Part shown: positions 6,371-13,577 of the stretch, piece by piece
How the letters are laid out: each line of letters starts with the position of its first letter
How positions within the stretch are numbered: position 1 is the first letter of the stretch
DNA from: Gemmatimonadaceae bacterium
GTDB taxonomy: Bacteria > Gemmatimonadota > Gemmatimonadetes > Gemmatimonadales > Gemmatimonadaceae
NCBI GenBank assembly: GCA_025930755.1
Contig: JAICOJ010000024.1
Span: 1-35,794 of the forward strand
Direction of reading: 5' to 3'
DNA length: 35,794 nucleotides
Translations under genes and position numbers: made by a program
The notes under the pieces: model-generated
What the model was told of the DNA's origin: nothing
The model's database searches: none
What the model saw: the letters and a program-made list of their open reading frames with translations, nothing else

Positions 6371-8043
6371 GAGTGTGAGATCCTGGCCTGCCGGTGTGGG
6401 TGCGCTGGCAGCTCGACGACGACGGTGGTTCCGCGCCGAGGCGCCGTATCGATGTGAACTTCACCGCCGTGGTCGGCGACAAGGCGGCGCACGACGGACA
6501 GCCCGAGTCCGGTTCCCTGCGGCCTGGTCGTGTAGAAGCCCCCGAGCGCGCGGGCGACTTCCTCCGCGGTCATTCCATGTCCCGTGTCGGCGACGGTGAC
6601 GCGTACGACGCGATCGCGCTGCTCGGTGGAGATGGTGACGGCCCCTCCGTCCGCCGGCAGGCTCTGCAGCGCGTTCGTGACGAGGTTGTCGAAGATGCGG
6701 CGGAGCGCGACCGGATCGCCGACGACCGGCGGCAGGTCGACGGACAGCTGGGCACGCAGCGGAGTGGCATAGGCGTCGCGCGCAGCGACCGCGATGTCTC
6801 GCACGATGGCGTTGACATCCACGGGGCGGCGGTCCGCTCGCGGAGTGAGTCGGGCCCACCGCGTGGCGAGCTCATCCAGGTAGGTGACGCTCGAGTCCAG
6901 CGTCGCTCGCCGCTCACCGAATACTGTCGCCAGGTCGTGCGGCGCCCGCTCCTGTACCTGTGAGAGGTGGCGCAGCACGTTGCGAATGGGGACCAGGCCA
7001 TTCTTCATGTCGTGATTCACCTGCCGCGCCATCTCGCCGACGGTCGCCCGGCGCTCGGCATCACGCAGACGAACTGCACCGGCGCGAAGACGGCGCGTCA
7101 TGGCGGCAAAGCGACGGGCGAGCGTGCCGACTTCATCGTCGCGAGCGGCAACGGTGTCCACGTCGGGCGTGTTGAAGTCGATCGACAGCGCAGCGCGGGC
7201 GAGCGTTGCCATGGGCTGACTCAATCCTGCGGCGAGCCAGGCAATGAGAATGGCTCCCGCGATCGCGGCGAGGAGAAAGGAGGCACCGACCCAGCGGTCG
7301 AGATCGCGTCGCAGCATCTGCAGCTCGTCCGCGCGCGGCGCAATCGTGAGGTGCGTGGTCGCGACCCCGGCCGCTCTGTCGTCCACGTACACGAGAGGGA
7401 GCCGCGCGATCGCACGCGTCGCGGGGACTCCCGCCTCGCCAAGCGCCAGAGAGACATCAATCTCCCCATCCCGAGCGAGACGGGTAAAGAAGCCGGAGTC
7501 GACTCTCGTACCGCCGACGATGATGAAGGCGCGTCCGCCGACGCTGGTGGATTCAGCTCGTGCGAGCGCGCGGAAGGAACCCGAGGGCGTCTTCACGGCG
7601 ATGAGCGCTTCCCCGCCTGGAGCGGCCGCGAGGCGGGCGAGCAGTTGGCTGTCGTCGCGGCCGAACTCGTTGCGGAAATGCCCAGAGCTCACGACGCGCC
7701 CCGCATCGTCATACACGCGCAGCATCGAGAGCCCGGCCACGTCCATGGCGCGCTCGGCCCAATCGAGGACGTAGCGTCTGTGGCCCGGATCGCTACGGAC
7801 GGCTCCCAGACGAAAGCGATCATCCGTCGAGAGGTCGGTTTCGAGGATCTCCAGCCGTGCAGCGATGGAAGCACTCTCTCTTGCGAGGTCCTGCCGGACG
7901 ATGTCGACGAGGGCGCCCACGCGCCGCTCGTGCTGCGCGGTGAGTCGCCGCGTGACCTCGCGCCGCACGCCGAGGGCGAGCACGGCGAGCGGAATGAGCG
8001 CGGCAACCACGAAGGCGACCGACATGCGAGCGCGGAAGGTCAT
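6367..8043 (-). CDS. Membrane sensor histidine kinase (NtrB/NtrY-like)
   Basis: This 558-residue kinase has a first membrane segment at residues 8-26, an extracytoplasmic sensor region of about 220 residues and a second membrane segment near 251-272. A HAMP-like linker ending in RDDEVGTLARRFAAM follows. The dimerisation/phosphoacceptor helix contains QVNHDMKNGL with H344 as the likely phosphorylated histidine. The ATPase domain shows the N box (FDNLVTNALQ, about 451-460), G1 DTGHGM and G2 GTGLGLSVV. It overlaps the upstream lipoprotein gene and the downstream regulator gene by 4 bases each, which points to coupled expression and a dedicated signalling chain. The sensor region matches no ligand-binding domain I can name. 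Confidence 0.94.
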   Translation of the reverse strand: MTFRARMSVAFVVAALIPLAVLALGVRREVTRRLTAQHERRVGALVDIVRQDLARESASIAARLEILETDLSTDDRFRLGAVRSDPGHRRYVLDWAERAMDVAGLSMLRVYDDAGRVVSSGHFRNEFGRDDSQLLARLAAAPGGEALIAVKTPSGSFRALARAESTSVGGRAFIIVGGTRVDSGFFTRLARDGEIDVSLALGEAGVPATRAIARLPLVYVDDRAAGVATTHLTIAPRADELQMLRRDLDRWVGASFLLAAIAGAILIAWLAAGLSQPMATLARAALSIDFNTPDVDTVAARDDEVGTLARRFAAMTRRLRAGAVRLRDAERRATVGEMARQVNHDMKNGLVPIRNVLRHLSQVQERAPHDLATVFGERRATLDSSVTYLDELATRWARLTPRADRRPVDVNAIVRDIAVAARDAYATPLRAQLSVDLPPVVGDPVALRRIFDNLVTNALQSLPADGGAVTISTEQRDRVVRVTVADTGHGMTAEEVARALGGFYTTRPQGTGLGLSVVRRLVADHGGEVHIDTAPRRGTTVVVELPAHPHRQARISHS

Positions 8044-8909
8044 GGCCGTGGTGCACGAGGGGCGATGGCATGCGCGCGCGTATCGATCAGCGGAATGATG
8101 GAGTGAGGAGACATCCAGGGCGCGCGCTGTGCCAGTGCGAGGAGGGCGTCGCAGTACGACGCCCGCGGGACGGAGATGACGTACGCGAGCTCGTTGCCGG
8201 CGTGGAGCGCGACGTCGAGCTCGGCCGCGGTCAGCCCTACCGCCGTGGCATCGGAACGCTCCACGAGCGCGACGGTTCGCTCGGCGAGCTCACGCGCCGT
8301 GCGGTCGCTGCCGTCATACACCACGCGCGCCGAGGACACGGCGTCCAGCTCCAGTGTCGTCGGAGGCACCTCGCACGGTGGAGCGTCCGCTGGTCGCGCA
8401 TCGGCGCGCACCGCATCCGGGCCCGCGGCTCCGCCCAACGACGCCCCGGAACGAGGGGAGAGGCGCAGATAGGTGCGATCCCACGGGAGCGGACTGACCT
8501 CCAGATCCGCGCGCGTCGCCGCATAGGCAGTGAGATCGGGATCCTCGGTCGCGAGGAGCGGCGAGCCGGCATCGATCGCGTTGCGCGCGCGTTCGCGGTC
8601 AAGCCGCCGCACCAGTGCTTCGGTCGGCGTCAGGGTCAGATGTACCGTCCACGGCTCGCTCGACGCGAGCGGCCAGGGGCGCAGACCTTCCGCCGCGAGT
8701 GTCAGCGCGCATTGTTCGCGCGTGGCGCCAAGCGCATCGAAGGTGATGGTGGTAGTATCGGCCACAATCGACGGCGCCTGCAGGAGCGTGCATGCAGTTG
8801 CCGAGACTGGCGGCTCTTGCGGGACGCGGAGGGCGCCGCTGCACGCACCGATTGCGCAGAGCGCCAGACCCCACCCGTACGGTTTCCCCCCACGCCAGCG
8901 GCGACGCAT
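8040..8909 (-). CDS. Predicted lipoprotein encoded with a two-component system
   Basis: The 289-residue product has a basic start, a hydrophobic stretch (WGLALCAIGAC) and a lipobox-like IGAC with C23 as lipidation site. The remainder is soluble and Ala/Arg-rich, with paired cysteines (for example C40 and that in TREQCALTL) that could form disulfides outside the cytoplasm. A segment near residues 190-280 (SARVVYDGSDRTARELAERT onward) loosely resembles part of a periplasmic binding protein, but I cannot assign a family. It is the first gene of the kinase-regulator operon and overlaps the kinase gene by 4 bases. By position it may present a signal to the kinase or be the system's output. A 14-bp palindrome lies 29 bases upstream. 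Confidence 0.75.
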   Translation of the reverse strand: MRRRWRGGKPYGWGLALCAIGACSGALRVPQEPPVSATACTLLQAPSIVADTTTITFDALGATREQCALTLAAEGLRPWPLASSEPWTVHLTLTPTEALVRRLDRERARNAIDAGSPLLATEDPDLTAYAATRADLEVSPLPWDRTYLRLSPRSGASLGGAAGPDAVRADARPADAPPCEVPPTTLELDAVSSARVVYDGSDRTARELAERTVALVERSDATAVGLTAAELDVALHAGNELAYVISVPRASYCDALLALAQRAPWMSPHSIIPLIDTRAHAIAPRAPRP

Positions 8910-8937
8910 AGCTATCCGAGGTCAGACGGAAGCTTCA

Positions 8938-8951
8938 GGAAAGCGCTTTCC
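8938..8951. promoter_or_regulatory. Perfect 14-bp palindrome, LacI/CcpA-type operator candidate
   Basis: GGAAAGCGCTTTCC is a perfect palindrome centred on CG, the hallmark of LacI-family operators; its core AAAGCGCTTT matches catabolite-responsive-element-like sites. It lies 29-42 bases upstream of the lipoprotein start on the minus strand, in a 188-base divergent region. No LacI-family gene is in the window, so the regulator would be encoded elsewhere. Confidence 0.5.
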
Positions 8952-9097
8952 CGTGTATTTGGTACCCTCACCGCGTGTTCCCCCCATTAGCAAGGGATTA
9001 ACATCTCGTGAGCTGTACGTGACTACGCGTCCCCCCTGGCATCCGGCACGGGGATAGCGCATTGATATCGGCTTCCGCACGGCCCGAGGTGGCGAGA

Positions 9098-9433
9098 ATG
9101 CCGGACGCGACCAGACGGTGGATGCGAAGCGAGGAGTATCAGCGGTACGTGGACATCGCGGCGGCCGCTCGGTCCGCGGCCGAGCTGGCGAGGCTGAGAG
9201 CGGAGCTCCGGGCGAACTGGCCGGAGGATGCAACCGCGCAACTGCTCTGCGAAGTCCTCTACGATCAGGAGCAATCGTTCGACGCCCCCGACGGCGCTCG
9301 GGCGCAAGCGTGCGCCGTGTGGCATGACGATCCGACGCTCTTTCAGCCGCGTCGCACGCGTCGTGTGTCGGCGGAGATTCCCGAGATCCCGCCGGAGATG
9401 CCCAGCCGGCCGGAGGAGGCGGCGGGTGCCTAA
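9098..9433 (+). CDS. Hypothetical protein
   Basis: I do not recognise this roughly 111-residue product. The first two thirds look helical (RSEEYQRYVDIAAAARSAAE, then LARLRAELRANWPEDATAQL) and the tail is Pro/Glu-rich (AEIPEIPPEMPSRPEEAAGA), probably disordered. There is no signal peptide or membrane segment. Third codon positions are strongly GC, as in neighbouring genes. I prefer the ATG at 9098, with GAGG about eight bases before it; a TTG at 9062 in the same frame would add 12 residues. It is a lone plus-strand gene between two minus-strand operons and converges on the next gene with a 13-base gap. Confidence 0.6.
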   Translation: MPDATRRWMRSEEYQRYVDIAAAARSAAELARLRAELRANWPEDATAQLLCEVLYDQEQSFDAPDGARAQACAVWHDDPTLFQPRRTRRVSAEIPEIPPEMPSRPEEAAGA

Positions 9434-9446
9434 CGGCTGACGGCGC

Positions 9447-9989
9447 TCACCGCGGCGGCTCGTTGCGAGGCTCGGGCCGCCGCGCCTCGAGCCGGCGCAT
9501 CGGCGCCTCCACCGCGAGACCGAGAAGCTCCTGAAGCTTTGCTTCGGACATCGTGCGCCACTCGGGGGGATAGTGCGGAAGTCGCTTCCGCAGCTCTTCG
9601 TCGAGCGTCTCGAACGCCAGCCACCCCTGCTCGAACTCGCCGAGGTTGGCCTCTCGCTTCGAGGTGCGCGAATGCGACGGCGTGACCGCCCACACGCGCC
9701 ACTCCCGGCCGGCGATATCCCGGAATTCGCGGATGGCCTCCTCCGCCGCCGGCTGATCGCTCGCGCCGCTCCTCTGGTGCCGTCGCTTGCGGAGGGAGAC
9801 AACGTCCTTTGCGGCGCGAGCGGCCGCCAGGAGCGAGTCGCTCAGCTTCGCCAGCTCGGCGGTCGATTCTTCCGACACCTCGCGGGTGTCCGGAACGCAG
9901 GCCTCCTCGAGCTTCTCGGCCAGCTCAGCCTCGGTGTGCTGAAGGGCGACGACGAGGGGATCCGACTGAGGCGCAGGAGGCGTGGTCAT
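9447..9989 (-). CDS. Unknown protein with one copy of a W-rich domain
   Basis: This 180-residue protein begins with an acidic, helical region (about residues 10-70; LQHTEAELAEKLEEA) ending in a basic patch. Residues 85-160 form a domain also found twice in the next upstream gene. Its marks are REFRDIAGREWRVWAV, then QGWLAFE, then RLPHYPPEWRTMSEAKLQEL. There is no signal peptide, so it is probably cytosolic. I can name no family. It follows its relative on the same strand after 99 bases in which I see no gene, terminator or promoter, so the two may be co-transcribed paralogues. The short basic tail may be disordered. Confidence 0.75.
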   Translation of the reverse strand: MTTPPAPQSDPLVVALQHTEAELAEKLEEACVPDTREVSEESTAELAKLSDSLLAAARAAKDVVSLRKRRHQRSGASDQPAAEEAIREFRDIAGREWRVWAVTPSHSRTSKREANLGEFEQGWLAFETLDEELRKRLPHYPPEWRTMSEAKLQELLGLAVEAPMRRLEARRPEPRNEPPR

Positions 9990-10088
9990 GCGTTCTTGGC
10001 TCGCTCGAAAAACGGGTGCGCAGCGATGACGTCGTGCAGGACATCCCTCTGCCGCGCAACCCTCGTGCCTCGCGCTCCGACGGCCTCG

Positions 10089-10682
10089 TCAGGCGATGTC
10101 GCCTCGCCGGCGCCGGAACTCGGTCGGATTCGCCGAGGAGCCATCCCGAGGGAAGGACCGGTAGAGCAGGTCGGAGAGGTCTCCTTCCGACATCTGTACC
10201 CACTGGGAGGGCCAGTCGGCTGCATCCAGGGAGCGAGCGCCGGAGGTGAACCGGAGCAGGGGCCGCTGCTGCGCCGCCCCGGTGGATTCGGCCGGGATCT
10301 CGTTCACGGTCCAGTACCGCCCATTGGGATAGCGGAATGTGCGGACGCTGGACCCGGTGTCCGAATGAACCGCCTGGACCGCAAACCCCGCCGAGGCAGT
10401 GGAGTCCCGCCGCGTGGCGGGTCCCTCGATGCGCGACGGCTCGGCTCTTTCCAGCATCGCCTCGAGCTCTGTCTCGGTAGCGCTGTCCCAACGAGGGGGT
10501 ATGGGGGCCAAGCGGCGCTTCTCGCCACCGGTCGCCGGCTCGAACGCGAGCCACCCGTTGATCACGCTCTGCAGATGGTCCTCGGCGCGCGTTGCGGCGT
10601 GCATCTGCTCGGGACGGATATCCCACACGCGCCACCGGCGACCGGTACTGTCTGTGAATTCGCGGAGCGGCATGCCCGGCAT
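10089..10682 (-). CDS. Unknown protein with two copies of the same W-rich domain
   Basis: This protein of about 197 residues consists of two related domains and a basic tail. The first half has LREFTDSTGRRWRVWDIRPE, then NGWLAFEP, RRLAPIPPRW and ELEAMLERA. The second has VRTFRYPNGRYWTVNEIPAE, then LLRFTS, DWPSQWVQMS and DLSDLLYRS. The shared pattern is F-x4-GR-x-W-x-V-x2-(I/V), a short W/L-x-F strand, P-x2-W, and a final E/D-L-x2-(L/M)L helix. The single-domain gene 99 bases downstream is a clear relative. The start is uncertain: ATG at 10682 or 10673, or a GTG at 10709 that would lie inside the hairpin stem. Function unknown; no signal peptide is seen. Confidence 0.75.
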   Translation of the reverse strand: MPGMPLREFTDSTGRRWRVWDIRPEQMHAATRAEDHLQSVINGWLAFEPATGGEKRRLAPIPPRWDSATETELEAMLERAEPSRIEGPATRRDSTASAGFAVQAVHSDTGSSVRTFRYPNGRYWTVNEIPAESTGAAQQRPLLRFTSGARSLDAADWPSQWVQMSEGDLSDLLYRSFPRDGSSANPTEFRRRRGDIA

Positions 10683-10713
10683 CGGTGCACGAGGCGTACC
10701 CTCGTGCACCGAT
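10681..10713 (-). terminator. Perfect 13-bp hairpin after the DUF2911 gene
   Basis: ATCGGTGCACGAG (10681-10693) and CTCGTGCACCGAT (10701-10713) are perfectly complementary around a 7-base loop. The hairpin begins 8 bases after the DUF2911 stop codon on the minus strand. It also abuts or covers the start of the next gene, so it could act as a terminator or limit that gene's translation. No U-tract is present. Confidence 0.6.
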
Positions 10714-10721
10714 GGCGGGGG

Positions 10722-11912
10722 TCACTTGGTCTGGCGAACGCGGAAGGGGACCACGCGCTCGGCGTCGTCCCACTGGAGGCGCAGCAGGTTCGTTCCGCCT
10801 TCGGTTTCTGCCTTGATGGTGAACGTCTCTATCGGCGTCCGGAGCGGCTGTGTCGATAGACGCACCCGCCCGAGATCCTGGGCCGGATCATGGGCGGTGC
10901 CGGCCTGGCCCGTCTCGCGATTGATGATGAGCCAGCCGCCGTCGCGCTCCGGCACCGAGAAAAGCGTGTAGCGCCCCGCCGGGACCACCAGCGTGTCTCC
11001 GCCGGTGCCGAACACGAGGTCTCGATCGGTCTCGAAGTGAGTGGCTTCGTTGGCGCCCGTGCGCCAGAGGGTACCGAACGGGACCAGTGCGCCCCAAATC
11101 CTCCGCCCGCGTTTGGAGGGTGTGCCGTGGTCCAGACCGATGGTCGCGCCTGCAACGACGTTCGATGACCGTGCGCGGCCGGACAGGGCTCCGAGGCTGC
11201 GACCTGCGGCGTCCTGGGCGGTCCAGCGTTTGACGAGATCGTCGATGGGCATCCAGGGACGACGCTCGACGACGAGCTTGCGTGTGGTCGCTCCAGCGTC
11301 GAGCGCCATGAGCCGACCAGCGGAGTCGACGCGGAGGCGCATCGTCCCCCGTGACGGGTGCGTGATCGTCATGCTGTCGGCGCCGACACGAGCGAACGCG
11401 AAGTTCGAGACGCGCGAGCCGGTGAGCAGCGGCTGCGATGCGTCGGTTACTCCGCTCGTCTTGAGCCGGACGAGCGCGATCTCGTATGGCCAGTGCACCA
11501 TGTCGATGAAGGGCAGGGCATGCGGCTCGGCGCGGACGGCCCGGGTGCGGCGTTGGTCGCCTGCCGTGGTCTCGATGCGGAGCGAGTCACCGACGCGCGT
11601 GACGATCTCGCGGCGCGCCGCCGCGGCGCCGCCGCCGGTAGTGTCGAAGGTGGTGGCCTCCATCCGCTCGAGCATGCCGGACGGGGACAATTGAAGCACA
11701 TACACCGTGCGCGTGGTGCGTGGCACGCGCATGGCGACCTCGGCCTCCACGCGTTGCGGCGACCGAATGACGCGCTCGACGACGAGTGTATCCGATCCCA
11801 GCCGAGTGACGAAGACGGCGCTGTCGAGCGGGTTCGGACGCTGCGCGAAAGCGTTCGCCGTGGCGGTGAGCCCAACCATCAACGACAGCAGGGTGATTCG
11901 TGGTGCGGACAT
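10722..11912 (-). CDS. Secreted DUF2911-family protein
   Basis: The 396-residue protein has a cleavable signal peptide (ITLLSLMVGLTATANAFAQ). The N-terminal two thirds are rich in beta strands with no family I can name. The C-terminal 150 residues match DUF2911: SNVVAGATIGLDHGTPSKRG, WGALVPFGTLWRTGANEAT, DTLVVPAGRYTLFSVPE and WLIINRETGQAGTAHD. DUF2911 proteins are exported and common in Bacteroidota and Gemmatimonadota; their role is not established. The ATG at 11912 is chosen because GAGG precedes it at good spacing and the signal peptide starts right after it; the long in-frame extension upstream has no coding character. It is divergent from the SGNH-like gene. Confidence 0.88.
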   Translation of the reverse strand: MSAPRITLLSLMVGLTATANAFAQRPNPLDSAVFVTRLGSDTLVVERVIRSPQRVEAEVAMRVPRTTRTVYVLQLSPSGMLERMEATTFDTTGGGAAAARREIVTRVGDSLRIETTAGDQRRTRAVRAEPHALPFIDMVHWPYEIALVRLKTSGVTDASQPLLTGSRVSNFAFARVGADSMTITHPSRGTMRLRVDSAGRLMALDAGATTRKLVVERRPWMPIDDLVKRWTAQDAAGRSLGALSGRARSSNVVAGATIGLDHGTPSKRGRRIWGALVPFGTLWRTGANEATHFETDRDLVFGTGGDTLVVPAGRYTLFSVPERDGGWLIINRETGQAGTAHDPAQDLGRVRLSTQPLRTPIETFTIKAETEGGTNLLRLQWDDAERVVPFRVRQTK

Positions 11913-12036
11913 CCCAACCTCACTCTTCCTGGTTGATGTAAGGAAACTGTATCTCCTACGCGCGCCGTGGGAGGTCTGATGTGGAAGTGGCTGCATGGAG
12001 TTACCATGGCGCACCTGCACTCGCGGAGCACGTTCC

Positions 12037-12795
12037 ATGCGCTTGCGTCGCCCGATTGGTATCGTCCGCGCGCTCGTCAGTGCCCTTGTTTTGGGGTGCT
12101 CCAGCGCTCCCTCGGGCCCTGGACTCCCCGCGCTCGTCGGTGAAGGGCGTCGAATCCTCTTCATCGGCAACAGTCTTACGTACTGGAATGATCTTCCGCT
12201 GATCGTGCAGTCGCTCGCCGACTCGGCGGGAGGGGAATCGCTGGCGGTGATGACCGTGGCATTCCCTGATTTCAACCTCGAGGACCATCGCGCGCAGGGC
12301 GCCGCCGAGCGGGCGATCGCGCTTGGTGGGTGGGAAGTCGTCGTGTTGCAGCAGGGTCCCTCGTCGCTACCGGAGAATCGCGCCCAATTGCGCGCGAGCG
12401 TCGCTGTTCTGAATGCCGGGATTCGCGCGGTGAGCGCGATGCCCGCGCTCTACTCGGTGTGGCCGCAGAGCTCGCGTCGCGCGGACTTCGATGCGGCGAT
12501 CGAGTCCTACAGACTGGCGGCTCGAGACGTGAACGGTCTGTTGTTCCCCGTGGCGGCAGCATGGCTCGCCGCGTGGGAGGATGATCCGGCGCTCGCGCTC
12601 TACTCGCCCGACGGTCTGCACCCGTCGATCGCGGGGTCGTATCTCGCGGCGCTCGTTATGTACGGCGTGCTTTACAACCGGTCACCGGTTGGGCTGCCGC
12701 CGCGCGTGCGTCTCGCGTCAGGTGCCGAGCTCGGCGTGTCTACGGCGCTTGCGGCACGGCTTCAGGAGGCGGCGGCTGCAGTGCTGGCTCGCTAG
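12037..12795 (+). CDS. SGNH/GDSL-like hydrolase lipoprotein
   Basis: This 252-residue protein starts with a basic N-terminus and a hydrophobic segment ending in ALVLGCSS, a good lipobox. The SGNH block I motif appears as ILFIGNSLTYWNDLP, where the Ser of GNSLT would be the nucleophile. The catalytic Asp-x-x-His pair fits SPDGLHPSIAGSYLAALVMY near the C-terminus. Block II/III residues are less clear (VVLQQGPSS may provide the oxyanion elements). It is probably an esterase or lipase-like hydrolase facing the periplasm; the substrate is unknown. The ATG at 12037 has GGAG upstream; a GTG/ATG further upstream would spoil the signal sequence. Its 3' end faces a long hairpin before the convergent PdeM gene. 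Confidence 0.85.
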   Translation: MRLRRPIGIVRALVSALVLGCSSAPSGPGLPALVGEGRRILFIGNSLTYWNDLPLIVQSLADSAGGESLAVMTVAFPDFNLEDHRAQGAAERAIALGGWEVVVLQQGPSSLPENRAQLRASVAVLNAGIRAVSAMPALYSVWPQSSRRADFDAAIESYRLAARDVNGLLFPVAAAWLAAWEDDPALALYSPDGLHPSIAGSYLAALVMYGVLYNRSPVGLPPRVRLASGAELGVSTALAARLQEAAAAVLAR

Positions 12796-12827
12796 GTCCC
12801 CACTGTGGCTTGGTTCTGTAGGGCTGA

Positions 12828-12889
12828 CATCCAGGTTCATGAGGCGACGCCGTTTCCGCGTAATCCGCGTCGCCTCGTGAACCTGGATG
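12828..12889. terminator. 23-bp hairpin between convergent genes
   Basis: The arm CATCCAGGTTCATGAGGCGACGC splits as 12828-12840 and 12841-12850, and pairs with 12867-12889 with a single G-U type mismatch. The loop is 16 bases. It sits 32 bases after the SGNH-like stop and 28 bases after the PdeM stop on the other strand, so a bidirectional terminator is the simplest reading. There is no clear T-run on either side. Confidence 0.65.
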
Positions 12890-12917
12890 CCGGAAGGGCA
12901 GGCAGGAGCGCGCGGCC

Positions 12918-13577
12918 TCAGCGAACCTCGAACACAGACTCGTCAGCGATCACGAAGACGCGATCGCCAACCACAGGTCTGACCTCGGACACCCCGGTGA
13001 AGTCGCCGAACGCCGGCAACACCCCGATCTCGGTGCCGAACCAGAAGCACGCCAGCCGTTCGCGTTGGCGCGCCGGACCAGTCATGACTGCGGCCGGGTG
13101 AAGATGCCCCGCGAGCACGTAGGCCCCGGGAACCGCGCGTGGGTGGTGCGCGAACGCAAACGGCTCCTCATGCAGCGGTCCGTCCTCGCAGTCGATGGCG
13201 ATTTTCGTGGGCGGGTCGCCCGCGCGACGATCATGGTTGCCCCGGACCAGCGTCATATCGATGGCGTGATGCCGCGCACGCCATTCCGTGAGCGCGCGCA
13301 CGGTGCTCGGCGATCGCCCTTCCTTCGCGTGAAGGAAGTCGCCAAGGAAGACGACGCGACGCGCCGACGTGCGATCGAGCAGCGCATCGACTCGCGTCAG
13401 GGCATCCGCGGTCGTTCCATGTGGTACCGGAACGCCAGCGGCACGGAATGAGGCTGCCTTTCCGAAGTGCGCGTCCGCGACCAGCAACGTTTCTCTGCGC
13501 GGCCAAAAGACGGCGCGTTCCGGCAATAGCAGCAGCTCCTCACCGCGCGCGTCAACCCGCAGCCCGCGGTCAGGCAT
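12918..13577 (-). CDS. pdeM: PdeM, DNA-ligase-associated metallophosphoesterase
   Basis: The 219-residue product is a calcineurin-like metallophosphoesterase of the ligase-associated type. All metal-binding motifs are present: VADAHFGKAASFR (D-x-H), VVFLGDFLHAKEG (GD-x2-H), LVRGNHDRRAG (GNHD) and VLAGHLHPAA (GH-x-H). Family members cleave phosphodiester bonds and co-occur with an ATP-dependent ligase, an Lhr-like helicase and an exonuclease in a conserved repair cluster, all of which are next door here. I placed the start at the ATG at 13577, which overlaps the helicase stop by 8 bases; an upstream in-frame start would only add a basic stretch inside the helicase gene. It acts in the cytosol, presumably on damaged or processed DNA ends. 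Confidence 0.93.
   Translation of the reverse strand: MPDRGLRVDARGEELLLLPERAVFWPRRETLLVADAHFGKAASFRAAGVPVPHGTTADALTRVDALLDRTSARRVVFLGDFLHAKEGRSPSTVRALTEWRARHHAIDMTLVRGNHDRRAGDPPTKIAIDCEDGPLHEEPFAFAHHPRAVPGAYVLAGHLHPAAVMTGPARQRERLACFWFGTEIGVLPAFGDFTGVSEVRPVVGDRVFVIADESVFEVR

Noticed and set aside
6967-8106. 379-codon open frame on the plus strand, opposite the sensor kinase
   Set aside because: Antisense to an intact histidine kinase; composition is Arg/Gly/Asp-rich with no family signal.
9573-10859. 428-codon open frame on the plus strand across both W-rich-domain genes
   Set aside because: The minus-strand frames share a repeated domain, which cannot be chance; the plus frame spans gene boundaries and shows no domain.
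11913-12275. N-terminal extension of the DUF2911 gene to the upstream start
   Set aside because: The extension has no coding character, overlaps the divergent SGNH-like gene, and would bury a clear signal peptide inside the protein.
12828-12889. Insertion-sequence end or MITE
   Set aside because: No target duplication or transposase is visible, and the placement between convergent genes is well explained by termination.
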